Origin: Streptomyces venezuelae
Lineage (GTDB): Bacteria; Actinomycetota; Actinomycetes; Streptomycetales; Streptomycetaceae
NCBI RefSeq assembly: GCF_008642275.1
Contig: NZ_CP029189.1
Coordinates: 7,236,001 to 7,300,000, forward strand
Length of the DNA: 64,000 nt
Direction: 5' to 3'
Every line of letters starts with the position of its first letter. Position 1 is the stretch's first letter. Position numbers and translations under genes: made by a program. This document shows, one piece after another, positions 49,897 to 58,782 of this stretch. The notes beneath the pieces are model-generated. The model saw nothing but the letters and a program-made list of their open reading frames with translations. It was not told where the DNA came from and searched no databases.

Positions 49897-51054
49897 TCAG
49901 CCCGCCCAGATCCTGCGGTACCCCTCGCGGTAGCCGGACGGGTCCCAGGACGTGGCCCCGTCGCTGTTGCCGGCCGTGGCGATGTGCACGGGGGCCACAT
50001 ATCCGCTGGCCGGCCGGCCGGCGAAGGCGCGGTTGAACTCGTCGACGATCTGCCAGCCCTGCTGGTTCAGCGGCTCGGGCACGGTGGCGGCCTGGAACTG
50101 CCCGCTGTTGATCCGCTGGAAGGCGGAGGGGTCTCCGTCGCCCGCGCCGATGTTGAAGGGCGGCCCGGAGCCCGGCCTGCCCGCCGCGCGCAGGGCCGGG
50201 GCCGCGTCCGCGAAGTAGAGGTCGTTGATGGCGGCCGAGTACGTCCAGTCGTCCTGGAAACGGGAGAGCAGCGAGGAGACCGCCTGCGCGGTGCGGCTCG
50301 CGGCGTCGGGGATGGGGATGTTCTCGTAGCTCAGCAGCCGTACGCCGGAGCAGGTGGCGAGCTCCTTGCGGATCAGCTCGGCCTTGTTCCTGGCGAACGG
50401 GATCGAGTCGTCGGTGAACAGGACGACGCCGGCATTCCCCGCGGACCGCGCGACGATCCAGTCCGCGCTGATCTTCGCCACGTCCTCCACCTTGGTGGTG
50501 ACGTTGGTGAACAGCCTGGGTCTTGCGCTCGGACCGGGGGAGCCCACCGCGTGCCAGCCGACCACCGGGATGCGGGCCGCTTCGGCCCGCGCCATCTGCT
50601 GCGAGGTCAGCTGGGGATCGAAGCCGCCGATGACGATGCCCGAGGGCCGCAGCGTGATGGCCTGGCTGAGCGCCGCCTGGATGCCGGCCGGGGTACCGTC
50701 CCCGTCGATCACCCGGACCTGCCAGCCGATGGCCTTCGCGGCCTCCTCGACGCCCTGCGCCACGCCCGCGACACCGGGGTTGGTCATGGTCTGGGCGACG
50801 TAGACGATCGACTTGCCGGGGACCGCCGCAGGGCCGGTGGTGGGGCCGTGCCAGGCGGTGTCGGACTTCTCGGCCCGCGCGACGGCCGCAGTGGCGCTCG
50901 CGAGGGCGCCGGGGCAACCGGCCTCGGGCGGCGCGGCGCCGGTGGAAGGGCCGCTCCCGCAGCCGGCGAGGAGGATCGCGGCCGCCGACAGCAGGGCCGC
51001 GGCCGTGCGGGTGGTCGTGCGGCGCGAGTACGAGTGCGGGTCCTTCGGGTGCAC
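49897..51054 (-). CDS. sugar ABC transporter substrate-binding lipoprotein
   Basis: 385 residues; ATG at 51054. Lipobox ILLAGC at Cys32. The periplasmic-binding fold of the ribose/xylose (peripla_BP_4) type is evident: SIVYVAQTMTNPGVAGVAQG, IQAALSQAITLRPSGIVIGG, GNAGVVLFTDDSIPFARNKA and QGWQIVDEFNRAFAGRPASG. It captures a solute outside the membrane and delivers it to the permease. The last gene of a three-gene importer operon. Sugar identity is unknown. Confidence 0.92.
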   Translation of the reverse strand: MHPKDPHSYSRRTTTRTAAALLSAAAILLAGCGSGPSTGAAPPEAGCPGALASATAAVARAEKSDTAWHGPTTGPAAVPGKSIVYVAQTMTNPGVAGVAQGVEEAAKAIGWQVRVIDGDGTPAGIQAALSQAITLRPSGIVIGGFDPQLTSQQMARAEAARIPVVGWHAVGSPGPSARPRLFTNVTTKVEDVAKISADWIVARSAGNAGVVLFTDDSIPFARNKAELIRKELATCSGVRLLSYENIPIPDAASRTAQAVSSLLSRFQDDWTYSAAINDLYFADAAPALRAAGRPGSGPPFNIGAGDGDPSAFQRINSGQFQAATVPEPLNQQGWQIVDEFNRAFAGRPASGYVAPVHIATAGNSDGATSWDPSGYREGYRRIWAG

Positions 51055-51087
51055 GGTGCTCCTGACGAGGTGCGCGTACGAGATCTT

Positions 51088-52128
51088 CTAGGAGGTGCGC
51101 AGCCGGCGCCGGGCGGAGTAGCCGGCCAGGCCGACGGCGATGAGCAGGGTGGCCCCGTTGAACAGCGGCGTGGCCCAGAAGTCGGCGCCGAGCTGCCCGA
51201 TCCCGGCGAGGCCGATGGCGAGCACCGCGACCGCCACGACGGTTCCGAGGGAGTTGACGCGGCCGGGTTTGATCGTCGTGGACCCGAGCAGGGCACCGAC
51301 GAAGGCGGGCAGCAGGTAGTCCAGCCCGACGCTCGGGTTGCCGGTCTGCTGCTGGGCGGCGAGGAGCACTCCGGCGAGCCCGGTGACCAGGCCCGATCCG
51401 GCGAACGCGTAAATGGAGTAGCGGTGGCTGGGGATGCCGATGATGTCGGCGGTTCGCCGGCTGGAGCCGATGACGTACATGTACCGGCCGAGCGGCAGCC
51501 GTTCCAGGACCACCCAGAGCGCGGCCGCGAGGGCCAGGACGTAGTAGGCGGGCAGCGGCAGGCCGAGGAACCGGGAGTCGTAGAGGCCGGTGAAGGCGGT
51601 CGGCAGGCCGTCCGGGCCGGGGACGATCCGGGAGCCGTCGGTGATCCATCCGGTCACGGCGTACATCATGCTGCCGGTGCCGAGCGTGGCGATGAAGGAG
51701 TCGATCCGCACGTACTCGACGATGACGCCGTTGAGGACGCCGACCAGCGCCCCGCCGAGGACCACGGTGAGGCAGGCGAGCGGCCAGGGCCAGCCCGTGC
51801 CGACGATGAGCTGCAGCACCATCACATGGGCCAGGCCGAGGCCGTAGCCCATGGACAGGTCGAACTTGCCGGTGGCGATGGGGATGGTCGCGCCGAGGGC
51901 CAGGATGGCCGGGATCGACTGGTTGGACAGGATCGAGGAGACGTTGTCGCGGGTGGGGAAGGTGTCCGGCAGGACGAGGGAGAAGACCAGGAAGAGCAGG
52001 ACCGCGAGGACCAGCAGGCCGTAGGTGCCGATGTGGTGACCCCGCAGGTGGTCCAGCGGGGACCGCGGCGAAGGCGGTGGTGAAGGCGGGGACGAGGGTG
52101 CGGGGGGCGGGGAAGGGGGCATGGTCAT
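51088..52128 (-). CDS. sugar ABC transporter permease, RbsC-like
   Basis: 346 residues. The ATG at 52128 overlaps the ATPase stop by 4 bases (ATGA). A Pro/Ser-rich N-terminus of about 25 residues precedes about nine helices (GTYGLLVLAVLLFLVFSLVL, LTVVLGGALVGVLNGVIVEY, YYVLALAAALWVVLERLPLG, GLVTGLAGVLLAAQQQTGNP). The motif GRYMYVIGSSRRTADIIGIP is the RbsC/XylH cytoplasmic coupling loop. It forms the membrane channel with its ATPase partner. Confidence 0.93.
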   Translation of the reverse strand: MTMPPSPPPAPSSPPSPPPSPRSPLDHLRGHHIGTYGLLVLAVLLFLVFSLVLPDTFPTRDNVSSILSNQSIPAILALGATIPIATGKFDLSMGYGLGLAHVMVLQLIVGTGWPWPLACLTVVLGGALVGVLNGVIVEYVRIDSFIATLGTGSMMYAVTGWITDGSRIVPGPDGLPTAFTGLYDSRFLGLPLPAYYVLALAAALWVVLERLPLGRYMYVIGSSRRTADIIGIPSHRYSIYAFAGSGLVTGLAGVLLAAQQQTGNPSVGLDYLLPAFVGALLGSTTIKPGRVNSLGTVVAVAVLAIGLAGIGQLGADFWATPLFNGATLLIAVGLAGYSARRRLRTS

Positions 52129-53678
52129 CGGTCCGCCGTGGGTCCGGTGATCGCGGGCATGGCCGAGGCGGTCCGGGTGAGTTCGGCGACCGTGAGGGCC
52201 GTACCGCTCAGCTCGGTGCTCACCCTGCCGCGGACGAACACCAGAGCGCGGTGACACACGTCCGCGACCTCCTCGAAATCGGTGGAGATGAGCAGGACCG
52301 CCAGGCCCGAGGCGAGTGCGTCGTCGAGCAGCCGGTGGATGGTCGCCTTGGCCCCGACGTCCACACCGGCGGTCGGCTCCTCCAGGACGAGCAGACGCAG
52401 GTGTCCGCGGAGCCACCGGCCGACCATGACCTTCTGCTGGTTGCCGCCGGACAGGCTGGCGATCGGCACCTCGCTGTCACGGGGGTGCACCGAGAACCGG
52501 TCGGCGAGGGCGGTCGCCTCGGCGCGCTCGCGGCGGGGGCTGATCCAGTGCACCGCCGGGGCGCCGGCCGCGCGCGGGTTCGCCAGGAAGTTCTCCCGTA
52601 CGGTCAGGTCGGCGGCGCAGCCCTCCTCCTGACGGTTGGCGGCGACGAAGCCGACGCCGGAGGCGAGTGCGGAGTGGACCGAACGCGGGTGGTACGGCGC
52701 GCCGTCGAGCAGCAGGCGCCCCCCGAGGAGCGGCCGGGTGCCGGCGAGGGCGCGGCCCAGCTCCATGTGGCCGGCGCCGGTCAGGCCCACCATGCCGAGG
52801 ATCTCTCCGGCGCGCAGCTCCAGGCTGACCTCTCCGGTGGACACGGTGCGCACCCGGGCGAGGCTCAGCCGGGGCGCGCCGGCGGCGGGGGGAGTGCCCG
52901 GAGCCCGGCGACCGGCCGGTGCGTGGCCCACGATCGCGCGCACCAGCCGGTCCGGGCTGTGACCGGCGAGCGGGCCCCGGTCGACGAGGCGGCCGTCGCG
53001 CAGGACGGCGAAGGTGTCCGCGACCCGGTACACCTCGTCGAGCCGGTGGCTGACGTAGAGGATGCCGTGGCCCCGGTCGCGCAGGGTGTGGAGCACGTCG
53101 AAGAGGCGCGCGCAGTCGGCGGCGGGGAGGGTGGCGGTCGGCTCGTCGAGCACGAGGAGCTCGGCGCGCGTGGCCAGGGCGCGGGCGATGGCGACCAGCG
53201 AGCGCTCGGCGGGGCCCAGGCGGGCGATCCGGGCGTCGGCGTCCAGATGCCCGGCGACGATGCGCAGGGCCTCGTCGCAGCGTTCCCGGGCCCGCCGCCA
53301 GGAGATCAGTCCGCGGCGGCGGGGGTAACCGGAGCCCAGGGCGATGTTCTCGGCCACCGTCATCCACGGGACGAGGCCGAGGTCCTGGTGGATGAACGAC
53401 ATGTTCCGGGTGGCGGCGTGGCTGCCGAGGGGATGGCCGGCCACCGTGACCTCGCCCGTGTCGGCCCGGTTCACCCCCGCGAGCACCTTGATGAGAGTGG
53501 ACTTTCCCGCCCCGTTGGGGCCGAGCAGGGCGAGGACGCTGCCGCGCCGGATGTCGAGGTCGACCGAGTCCAGCGCGAGCGTACCGCCGAACCGCTTGCT
53601 CAGGCCGCGTACGCGGACGAGTGGTGCGGCACCGGACGGCGAGGGTGGGCTCGCCCCGGTGTCGGGAGCGTCATGCAC
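52125..53678 (-). CDS. sugar ABC transporter ATP-binding protein, RbsA-like with two ABC domains
   Basis: 517 residues; ATG at 53678. The first ABC domain has Walker A GPNGAGKST, a divergent signature LGPAERSLVAIARAL and VLDEPTATLP. The second has a degenerate Walker A (MVGLTGAGHMELGRAL), a canonical LSGGNQQKVMVGRWL and EEPTAGVDVGAK. This asymmetry is normal for RbsA/XylG. It starts the operon ATPase-permease-binding protein. Upstream, CATTCC-C-GGAATG at 53749-53761 is a possible operator. Confidence 0.94.
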   Translation of the reverse strand: MHDAPDTGASPPSPSGAAPLVRVRGLSKRFGGTLALDSVDLDIRRGSVLALLGPNGAGKSTLIKVLAGVNRADTGEVTVAGHPLGSHAATRNMSFIHQDLGLVPWMTVAENIALGSGYPRRRGLISWRRARERCDEALRIVAGHLDADARIARLGPAERSLVAIARALATRAELLVLDEPTATLPAADCARLFDVLHTLRDRGHGILYVSHRLDEVYRVADTFAVLRDGRLVDRGPLAGHSPDRLVRAIVGHAPAGRRAPGTPPAAGAPRLSLARVRTVSTGEVSLELRAGEILGMVGLTGAGHMELGRALAGTRPLLGGRLLLDGAPYHPRSVHSALASGVGFVAANRQEEGCAADLTVRENFLANPRAAGAPAVHWISPRRERAEATALADRFSVHPRDSEVPIASLSGGNQQKVMVGRWLRGHLRLLVLEEPTAGVDVGAKATIHRLLDDALASGLAVLLISTDFEEVADVCHRALVFVRGRVSTELSGTALTVAELTRTASAMPAITGPTADR

Positions 53679-53810
53679 GGACTTCTCCGGGGGTCGGCCT
53701 CCGAGTTCTTCCCGACGGTACGGGGCACTCTACGGGGACATCAGGGCTCATTCCCGGAATGTCGCCGCACGGGCTGACTCCAATGGCCGAACGCCCGCCG
53801 GGTCCGGGGG

Positions 53811-56639
53811 TCATGCGGCGGCCAGGGTGCACTCGGCCCAGATGACCTTGCCGCCGGTGGTGTAGCGGGTGCCCCAGGACTGGGCGAGCTGCGCGACGAG
53901 GAACAGGCCGCGGCCGCCCTCGTCGGTGGTGGCCGACAGACGCATGCGCGGGGCGCTGCTGCTGGCGTCGTGCACCTCGCAGATCAGGTTGCGGTCGTGG
54001 ATGAGGCGCACCCGGATGGGCGCGGTCCCGTAGCGGACGGCGTTCGTGACGAGCTCGCTGAGCAGGAGTTCGGTGGCGAACGCGGACTCCTCCAGCCCCC
54101 ACCGGTTCAGCTGGCTCACGGAAGCGGCGCGGACCTCGGAGACGAGGGCGGGATCGGCGGCCAGCTCCCAGGTGGCGATCCGGTCCGCGGGCACGGCGTT
54201 GGTGCGGGCGACGAGGAGCGCGATGTCGTCGTCGGGGTGCTCGGGTGCCACGGCGTCGAGCACGGCCTGGCAGGTTTCCTCCGGGGCCCGGTCCGGGTGG
54301 GACAGCGCCCGGTTCAGTGCGTCGAGGGCGACGTCCACGTCGCGGTGGCGGTCCTCGATGAGGCCGTCGGTGTAGAGGACGAGCTGGCTGTGCTCGGGGA
54401 GCCGGATCTCGGCCGACTCGAAGGGCAGGCCGCCCAGGCCGAGCGGGGGGCCGGCGGGCAGGTCGAGCAGCGACACGGTGCCGTCGGGCCGGACCAGCGC
54501 GGGCGGAGGATGGCCGGCGCGGGCCATCGTGCACTGCTGGGAGGTGGGGTCGTAGATGGCGTAGAGGCAGGTGGCGCCCACGATGCCGGTGCTGCCGGAG
54601 CCGGGACCGTCCCCGCCCTCCTCCCGGTCGAGGCGCACCATCAGGTTGTCCAGGTGGGTGAGGAGCTCGTCGGGGGCAAGCTCCAGCTCGGCGAAGTTGC
54701 GGGCGGCGGTGCGCAGCCGGCCCATGGTGGCGGCGGCGTGCAGCCCGTGGCCGACGACATCGCCGACCAGGAGGGCGACCCGGGCGCCGGACAGCGGGAT
54801 GACGTCGAACCAGTCGCCGCCCACGCCCGACTCGGCGGGCAGATAGCGGTGGGCGACCTCGACGGCGCTCTGCTCGGGGAGGTCGCGCGGGAGCAGGCTG
54901 CGCTGCAGGGACAGGGCGAGGGTGTGTTCGCGGGTGTAGCGGCGGGCGTTGTCGATGCAGAGGGAGGCGCGGGCGACGAGCTCCTGGGCCAGTGAACGGT
55001 CGTCGTCCCCGTAGGGGGCCGGGTCCTGGGAGCGGTAGAAGCTCGCCACACCGAGGACGGCGCCCCGGGCGAGCAGGGGGACCGTGATGAGGGAGTGGAT
55101 GTTGTGGGCGAGGAGCCGCTCGGCGTGCCCGGGGTCCTGGGCGATCCAGCCGAAGGCGGCCCTCAGGTCCTGTTCGAGCACCGGCTGCCGGGTGGCGATG
55201 CAGCGCATGTGGGGTGTGGTGGGGCGCAGGCTGATCTGCGCTCCGACCGGGTAGAAGGGGCAGTCCTCGCGGATCCCGTGGACCACGGTGCGCTGCATCT
55301 CGGTGGTGGGATGGGGGGACTCCTCCCCGAGCAGCACGCCCCCGGGCAGGTCGATGGTGACAAAATCGGCCAACCTCGGGACGGCCGTCTCGGCGAGCTC
55401 CCAGGCGGTGCGGCTCACGTCCAGGGTGGTGCCGATGCGGTTGCTGGCCTCGGCCAGCAGCTCCAGGCGACGGCGTGCCGCGACGGCGTACTTGCCCACC
55501 TCGGGCTCGCCCACCAGCACCAGCCCTCTGACCCGGCTTTGCGCGAGGCCCGCGGTGGGCGCCGAGACGGCCTTCCCGGCCGGGCCTGCGGTGCCGGGTG
55601 CGCCGGCTGCGCGGACCGTCGCCGGTCCCGGACCGGGGGTGACGAGGGGGTGGGGCGCGGGCGGAGCCGAGGCGGGGGCGTGGGGCTGCTGGTGGGTGGG
55701 GGCGGGGGCGTGCCGCTCCGAGTCCTCGGGGAGCAGTGCCTCGACGACGACCCCCTCCACCCCGGCGGCGCTCGTCACGGGGCGGCTGACCAGTGTGACC
55801 CACCGGCCGCGGGACAGGGGCACCTCGGCGGCGGCCCGACGGTCGCCGGACATCAGCTCCGTGGCCTTTTCCTTGAGGGTCGCCTGGTCGCTCTGCTCCA
55901 GTTCGCTCTGGAGGAAGTCGGCCATCGCGACCGCGTGCCCGTCGAGTCCGTGCTCGCCGCTCAGGGCCAGGACCGCGGTGTCGAGATAGGCCTCCAGCAG
56001 ACCGTGCTCGCGCGCCGAACTCTGGTCCATCAGCCGTCGTTCGATCGCTTCGGCCGCCTTGCGCACCACGGGGACCAGCGCGGGGTCGGCGTCGGTGTAG
56101 GGATAGCCGAGGCACAGGACGCCCTGGATGTGCCCGCTGAGCTGGTCGCGCAGGGGGATCGCGGTGCAGGCGCTCGCCTGGGACCGCTCGGCGAAGTGCT
56201 CGGCGCCGTAGACCTGGCACAGTCGCCGCTCGGCGAGGCTGAGCCCGATGCCGTTCGTACCGGCCACCTGCTCGGCGAACACGAACCCGGGCAGGATCTG
56301 GATCGGCGCGAGCTGCCGCAGCATCGATTTTTCGCCGAAGCGGCGCGCGAGCACCATGCCGTGGCCGTCGGCGAGGCAGATGTTCGTACGGCTGCCCGCG
56401 AAGATGCTCTGGAGCCGGTCGAGTACGGGTTCGGCGGCGCGCAGCAGCGGACCGTCCGGGTCGAAGCCCTCCGCGAACGGGAGCTCGGACTGCTCCGGCG
56501 ACAGCCCCAGCAGCCGGCTGCGCTGCCACGAGCTCAGGATCGGACTTCTCACGCTCCCCTCGACCGACTCGCCCTGCAGGAATCGGTCACGGAATCGCAC
56601 GGGGCCGATGCGGTCTCCGACGACCCCCATGTGCATCAC
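53811..56639 (-). CDS. multidomain sensor phosphatase: NifA/AcoR-type GAF, second GAF, SpoIIE PP2C, HATPase
   Basis: 942 residues; MMHM start at 56639 with further Met nearby. Residues 30-230 resemble the sensor region of sigma-54 activators such as AcoR (RSPILSSWQRSRLLGL, GMVLARRFG, VAGTNGIGLSLAERRLCQVY). A Pro-rich linker (about 285-340) follows, then a GAF domain (about 390-560), the SpoIIE-type PP2C (SGVGGDWFDVIPL, LLVGDVVGHGLHAAATMGRL, LVLYTDGLIEDR, EHPDDDIALLVAR), and a C-terminal RsbW-like HATPase (SELVTNAVRYG, EGGRGLFLVAQLA). It should dephosphorylate an anti-sigma antagonist and also act on one as kinase, controlling a sigma-B-like factor. Confidence 0.93.
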   Translation of the reverse strand: MMHMGVVGDRIGPVRFRDRFLQGESVEGSVRSPILSSWQRSRLLGLSPEQSELPFAEGFDPDGPLLRAAEPVLDRLQSIFAGSRTNICLADGHGMVLARRFGEKSMLRQLAPIQILPGFVFAEQVAGTNGIGLSLAERRLCQVYGAEHFAERSQASACTAIPLRDQLSGHIQGVLCLGYPYTDADPALVPVVRKAAEAIERRLMDQSSAREHGLLEAYLDTAVLALSGEHGLDGHAVAMADFLQSELEQSDQATLKEKATELMSGDRRAAAEVPLSRGRWVTLVSRPVTSAAGVEGVVVEALLPEDSERHAPAPTHQQPHAPASAPPAPHPLVTPGPGPATVRAAGAPGTAGPAGKAVSAPTAGLAQSRVRGLVLVGEPEVGKYAVAARRRLELLAEASNRIGTTLDVSRTAWELAETAVPRLADFVTIDLPGGVLLGEESPHPTTEMQRTVVHGIREDCPFYPVGAQISLRPTTPHMRCIATRQPVLEQDLRAAFGWIAQDPGHAERLLAHNIHSLITVPLLARGAVLGVASFYRSQDPAPYGDDDRSLAQELVARASLCIDNARRYTREHTLALSLQRSLLPRDLPEQSAVEVAHRYLPAESGVGGDWFDVIPLSGARVALLVGDVVGHGLHAAATMGRLRTAARNFAELELAPDELLTHLDNLMVRLDREEGGDGPGSGSTGIVGATCLYAIYDPTSQQCTMARAGHPPPALVRPDGTVSLLDLPAGPPLGLGGLPFESAEIRLPEHSQLVLYTDGLIEDRHRDVDVALDALNRALSHPDRAPEETCQAVLDAVAPEHPDDDIALLVARTNAVPADRIATWELAADPALVSEVRAASVSQLNRWGLEESAFATELLLSELVTNAVRYGTAPIRVRLIHDRNLICEVHDASSSAPRMRLSATTDEGGRGLFLVAQLAQSWGTRYTTGGKVIWAECTLAAA

Positions 56640-56734
56640 TTCCCCTCACCGGAGCACCCACGATCGCCAGATTTGAGTATATTCCTCACATTTCGGCAAT
56701 GAGGTGCGGGAGTGAGGTGATCAGGGGGCCGACG

Positions 56735-57739
56735 TCACAGGACCGCGACCGGATTGACGGGCGAGCCGGTGCCGCCGGGGACGTTCAGCGGTGCCACGAC
56801 GAGCAGGAACGCGTAGCGGCCCGCCGCGGCGCACGCCGCCGAGAGCGGTTCGAGGTCGAGGTTGTCCAGCAGCGGCACCCCCATCGCCGTGACGGCGAGC
56901 GCATGGACGGGGGAGTGCAGGCCCTCGACCGGCGAAGGCCGTACGTCGCTGTCCCCGTCGGCGCCCAGCAGCGCGACGGCGCGCTCGGCCAGCAGCGGTA
57001 CGGCGTCCACGTGCCACCCCGCGCTCGCCGCGTCGGGGTTCCAGGGGCCCAGCTCCCGGCGCCGGCGCAGGGCTCCGGAACGCAGCAGCACCGCGTCGCC
57101 TTCCCCGATGGCCACTCCGAGCGCCTCCTCCGCGGCGACGACGTCCCGCGCGTGCACCGCACGGCCGGGTTCGAGCCAATCGACGCCGAGGACGCTGGGC
57201 AGATCGACCAGGACACCCCGCGTGACCAGGGCGCCGAGCGCCGACACGGCGCCGAAGCGGGCCCCCGCCGCACCGACGTGCTCGCGCGCCGCCCGCCCGC
57301 CGAACAGTTGCCCTCGGTAGGCGACGTGGGACAGTGCGTCGAGGTGGGTCACGCTCTTGCCGTGGTAGTCCGCCGCCAGGAAATCCTTGTGGACGGACGG
57401 CTCCGGGGCCTGTACGTCGCCGAGGTCGGTCATGTGGTGCAGCGCGGGCCGCGCGTTGTCCGGGCCGGGGCGGGTGTCCCAGGGCCGTGCCATCGGGACC
57501 ACCGTCCCGTCCCGGACCGTGGCGGTGGCCCTGCGCACGTGCTCCGCCGTCACCCGGTTCCAGGACCCGCGATCGGCCGCCGTCCAGCGGCCCCACGTAC
57601 GGACCGACGCGAACAGCGCGTCGAACTCCTGGCGGGTGACGGCGGGCCCGTTCGCCGGCCGGCCGGCGCGGGCGGCGGACGCTCCGGTGGGGGCGGCAGC
57701 GGGCGTTCCGTCGGGGTTTCCGGTGGGGTTGCCGCTCAT
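56735..57739 (-). CDS. cyclase family protein (kynurenine formamidase-like metal hydrolase)
   Basis: 334 residues from the ATG at 57739; a GTG at 57784 is also possible. The family metal site HLDALSHV (HxDxxxH) is present in YHGKSVTHLDALSHVAYRGQ, together with WNRVTAEHV near the N-terminus and EGLHSPVHALAVTAMGVPLL near the C-terminus. Members hydrolyse amide or lactone-like bonds, as in N-formylkynurenine deformylation or bacterial isatin hydrolysis. It is divergent from the KS-AOS operon; a link to it is possible but unproven. Confidence 0.88.
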   Translation of the reverse strand: MSGNPTGNPDGTPAAAPTGASAARAGRPANGPAVTRQEFDALFASVRTWGRWTAADRGSWNRVTAEHVRRATATVRDGTVVPMARPWDTRPGPDNARPALHHMTDLGDVQAPEPSVHKDFLAADYHGKSVTHLDALSHVAYRGQLFGGRAAREHVGAAGARFGAVSALGALVTRGVLVDLPSVLGVDWLEPGRAVHARDVVAAEEALGVAIGEGDAVLLRSGALRRRRELGPWNPDAASAGWHVDAVPLLAERAVALLGADGDSDVRPSPVEGLHSPVHALAVTAMGVPLLDNLDLEPLSAACAAAGRYAFLLVVAPLNVPGGTGSPVNPVAVL

Positions 57740-57830
57740 GTCCCCAGTGTCCGGCGGTTCACGTTTCCGCGCTGGCCGGGACACGTTCTCCGCGGACGGG
57801 GGCGCCGTTCGTTCGCGCTAGTGTGCGCGC

Positions 57831-58781
57831 GTGAGCTTCCATGTCGTCATAGGTTTTGGACCCGCCGGTGCCGCCACCGCCCGGCTCCTCGTCGAACAGG
57901 GCCGTACCGTAAGGGTCGTCACCAGGTCGGGCCGAAGCCCGGAACCCGGGATCGAGCACGTCGCGCTGGACGCGACGGACACCCGGCGGCTGACCGACGT
58001 CGCGCGCGGCGCGGCGGCGATCCACAGCTGCGCCGCACCGCCCTACCACCACTGGGCCCGTGACTGGCCGCCGCTGGCCTCGTCGCTCTGCGCTGCGGCG
58101 GAGGAGACCGGGGCCGTCCTCGTCATGCTGGGGAACCTCTACGGCTACGGCCCGGTGGACGGACCCATGACCGAGGAACTGCCGCTCGCCGCCACCGGCA
58201 CCAAGGGGCGGGTCCGGACCGCGGTCTGGGAGCAGGCGCGCAGGCTGCACGAGGAGGGCCGGATCAGGGCGGTCGAGGTCCGCGCCTCGGACTTCTTCGG
58301 ACCCGGCGTCACCGACGGCGGCCACCTGGCCGCACGGGTCGTGCCGCCGCTGCTGCGCGGCAAGCCGGTCACCACGCTGGGGGACCCGGACGCCCCGCAC
58401 AGCTGGACCTATGTCCCCGATGTCGCCCGGACGCTGGTCGAGGTCGCGGGCGAGGAGCGCGCCTGGGGACGTGCCTGGCACGTTCCGACCCAGCCGCCGC
58501 TGTCCGTACGGGACATGGTCGGCAGGCTCTGCGCCCACGCGGGAACGGGCCCGGTCGCCGTGCGCGGGCTCCCGTCCGCCGTGGTCGGCGCGGCCGCGCT
58601 GTTCTCCCCGCTGATCAGGGAACTGAAGGAGATCCGCTACCAGTTCGACCGCCCGTTCGTCCTGGACTCCAGCGCCTACGAGGCGGCGTTCACGGTACGG
58701 TCCACCCCCGTCGACGAGCAGATCAAGGCGACTTCGCAGTGGTGGCGTGACCGGCTCGGAACCAGCGACCGGCACGGGTGA
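57831..58781 (+). CDS. NAD(P)-dependent epimerase/reductase-like protein
   Basis: 316 residues; GTG at 57831 without a clear ribosome binding site. The Rossmann motif VIGFGPAGAATARLLVEQGR is of the G-x-G-x-x-G type, followed by VVTRSGR. Family features of atypical extended SDRs: VLMLGNLYGYG-like LVMLGNLYGYGPVDG, FFGPGVTDGGHLA and PHSWTYVPDVARTLVE. The catalytic YxxxK is not obvious (the expected Tyr region is NLYGYG), so its activity may be reductase or binding only. It stops 1 bp before the KS-AOS start, so the two form an operon. Confidence 0.85.
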   Translation: MSFHVVIGFGPAGAATARLLVEQGRTVRVVTRSGRSPEPGIEHVALDATDTRRLTDVARGAAAIHSCAAPPYHHWARDWPPLASSLCAAAEETGAVLVMLGNLYGYGPVDGPMTEELPLAATGTKGRVRTAVWEQARRLHEEGRIRAVEVRASDFFGPGVTDGGHLAARVVPPLLRGKPVTTLGDPDAPHSWTYVPDVARTLVEVAGEERAWGRAWHVPTQPPLSVRDMVGRLCAHAGTGPVAVRGLPSAVVGAAALFSPLIRELKEIRYQFDRPFVLDSSAYEAAFTVRSTPVDEQIKATSQWWRDRLGTSDRHG

Positions 58782-58782
58782 C

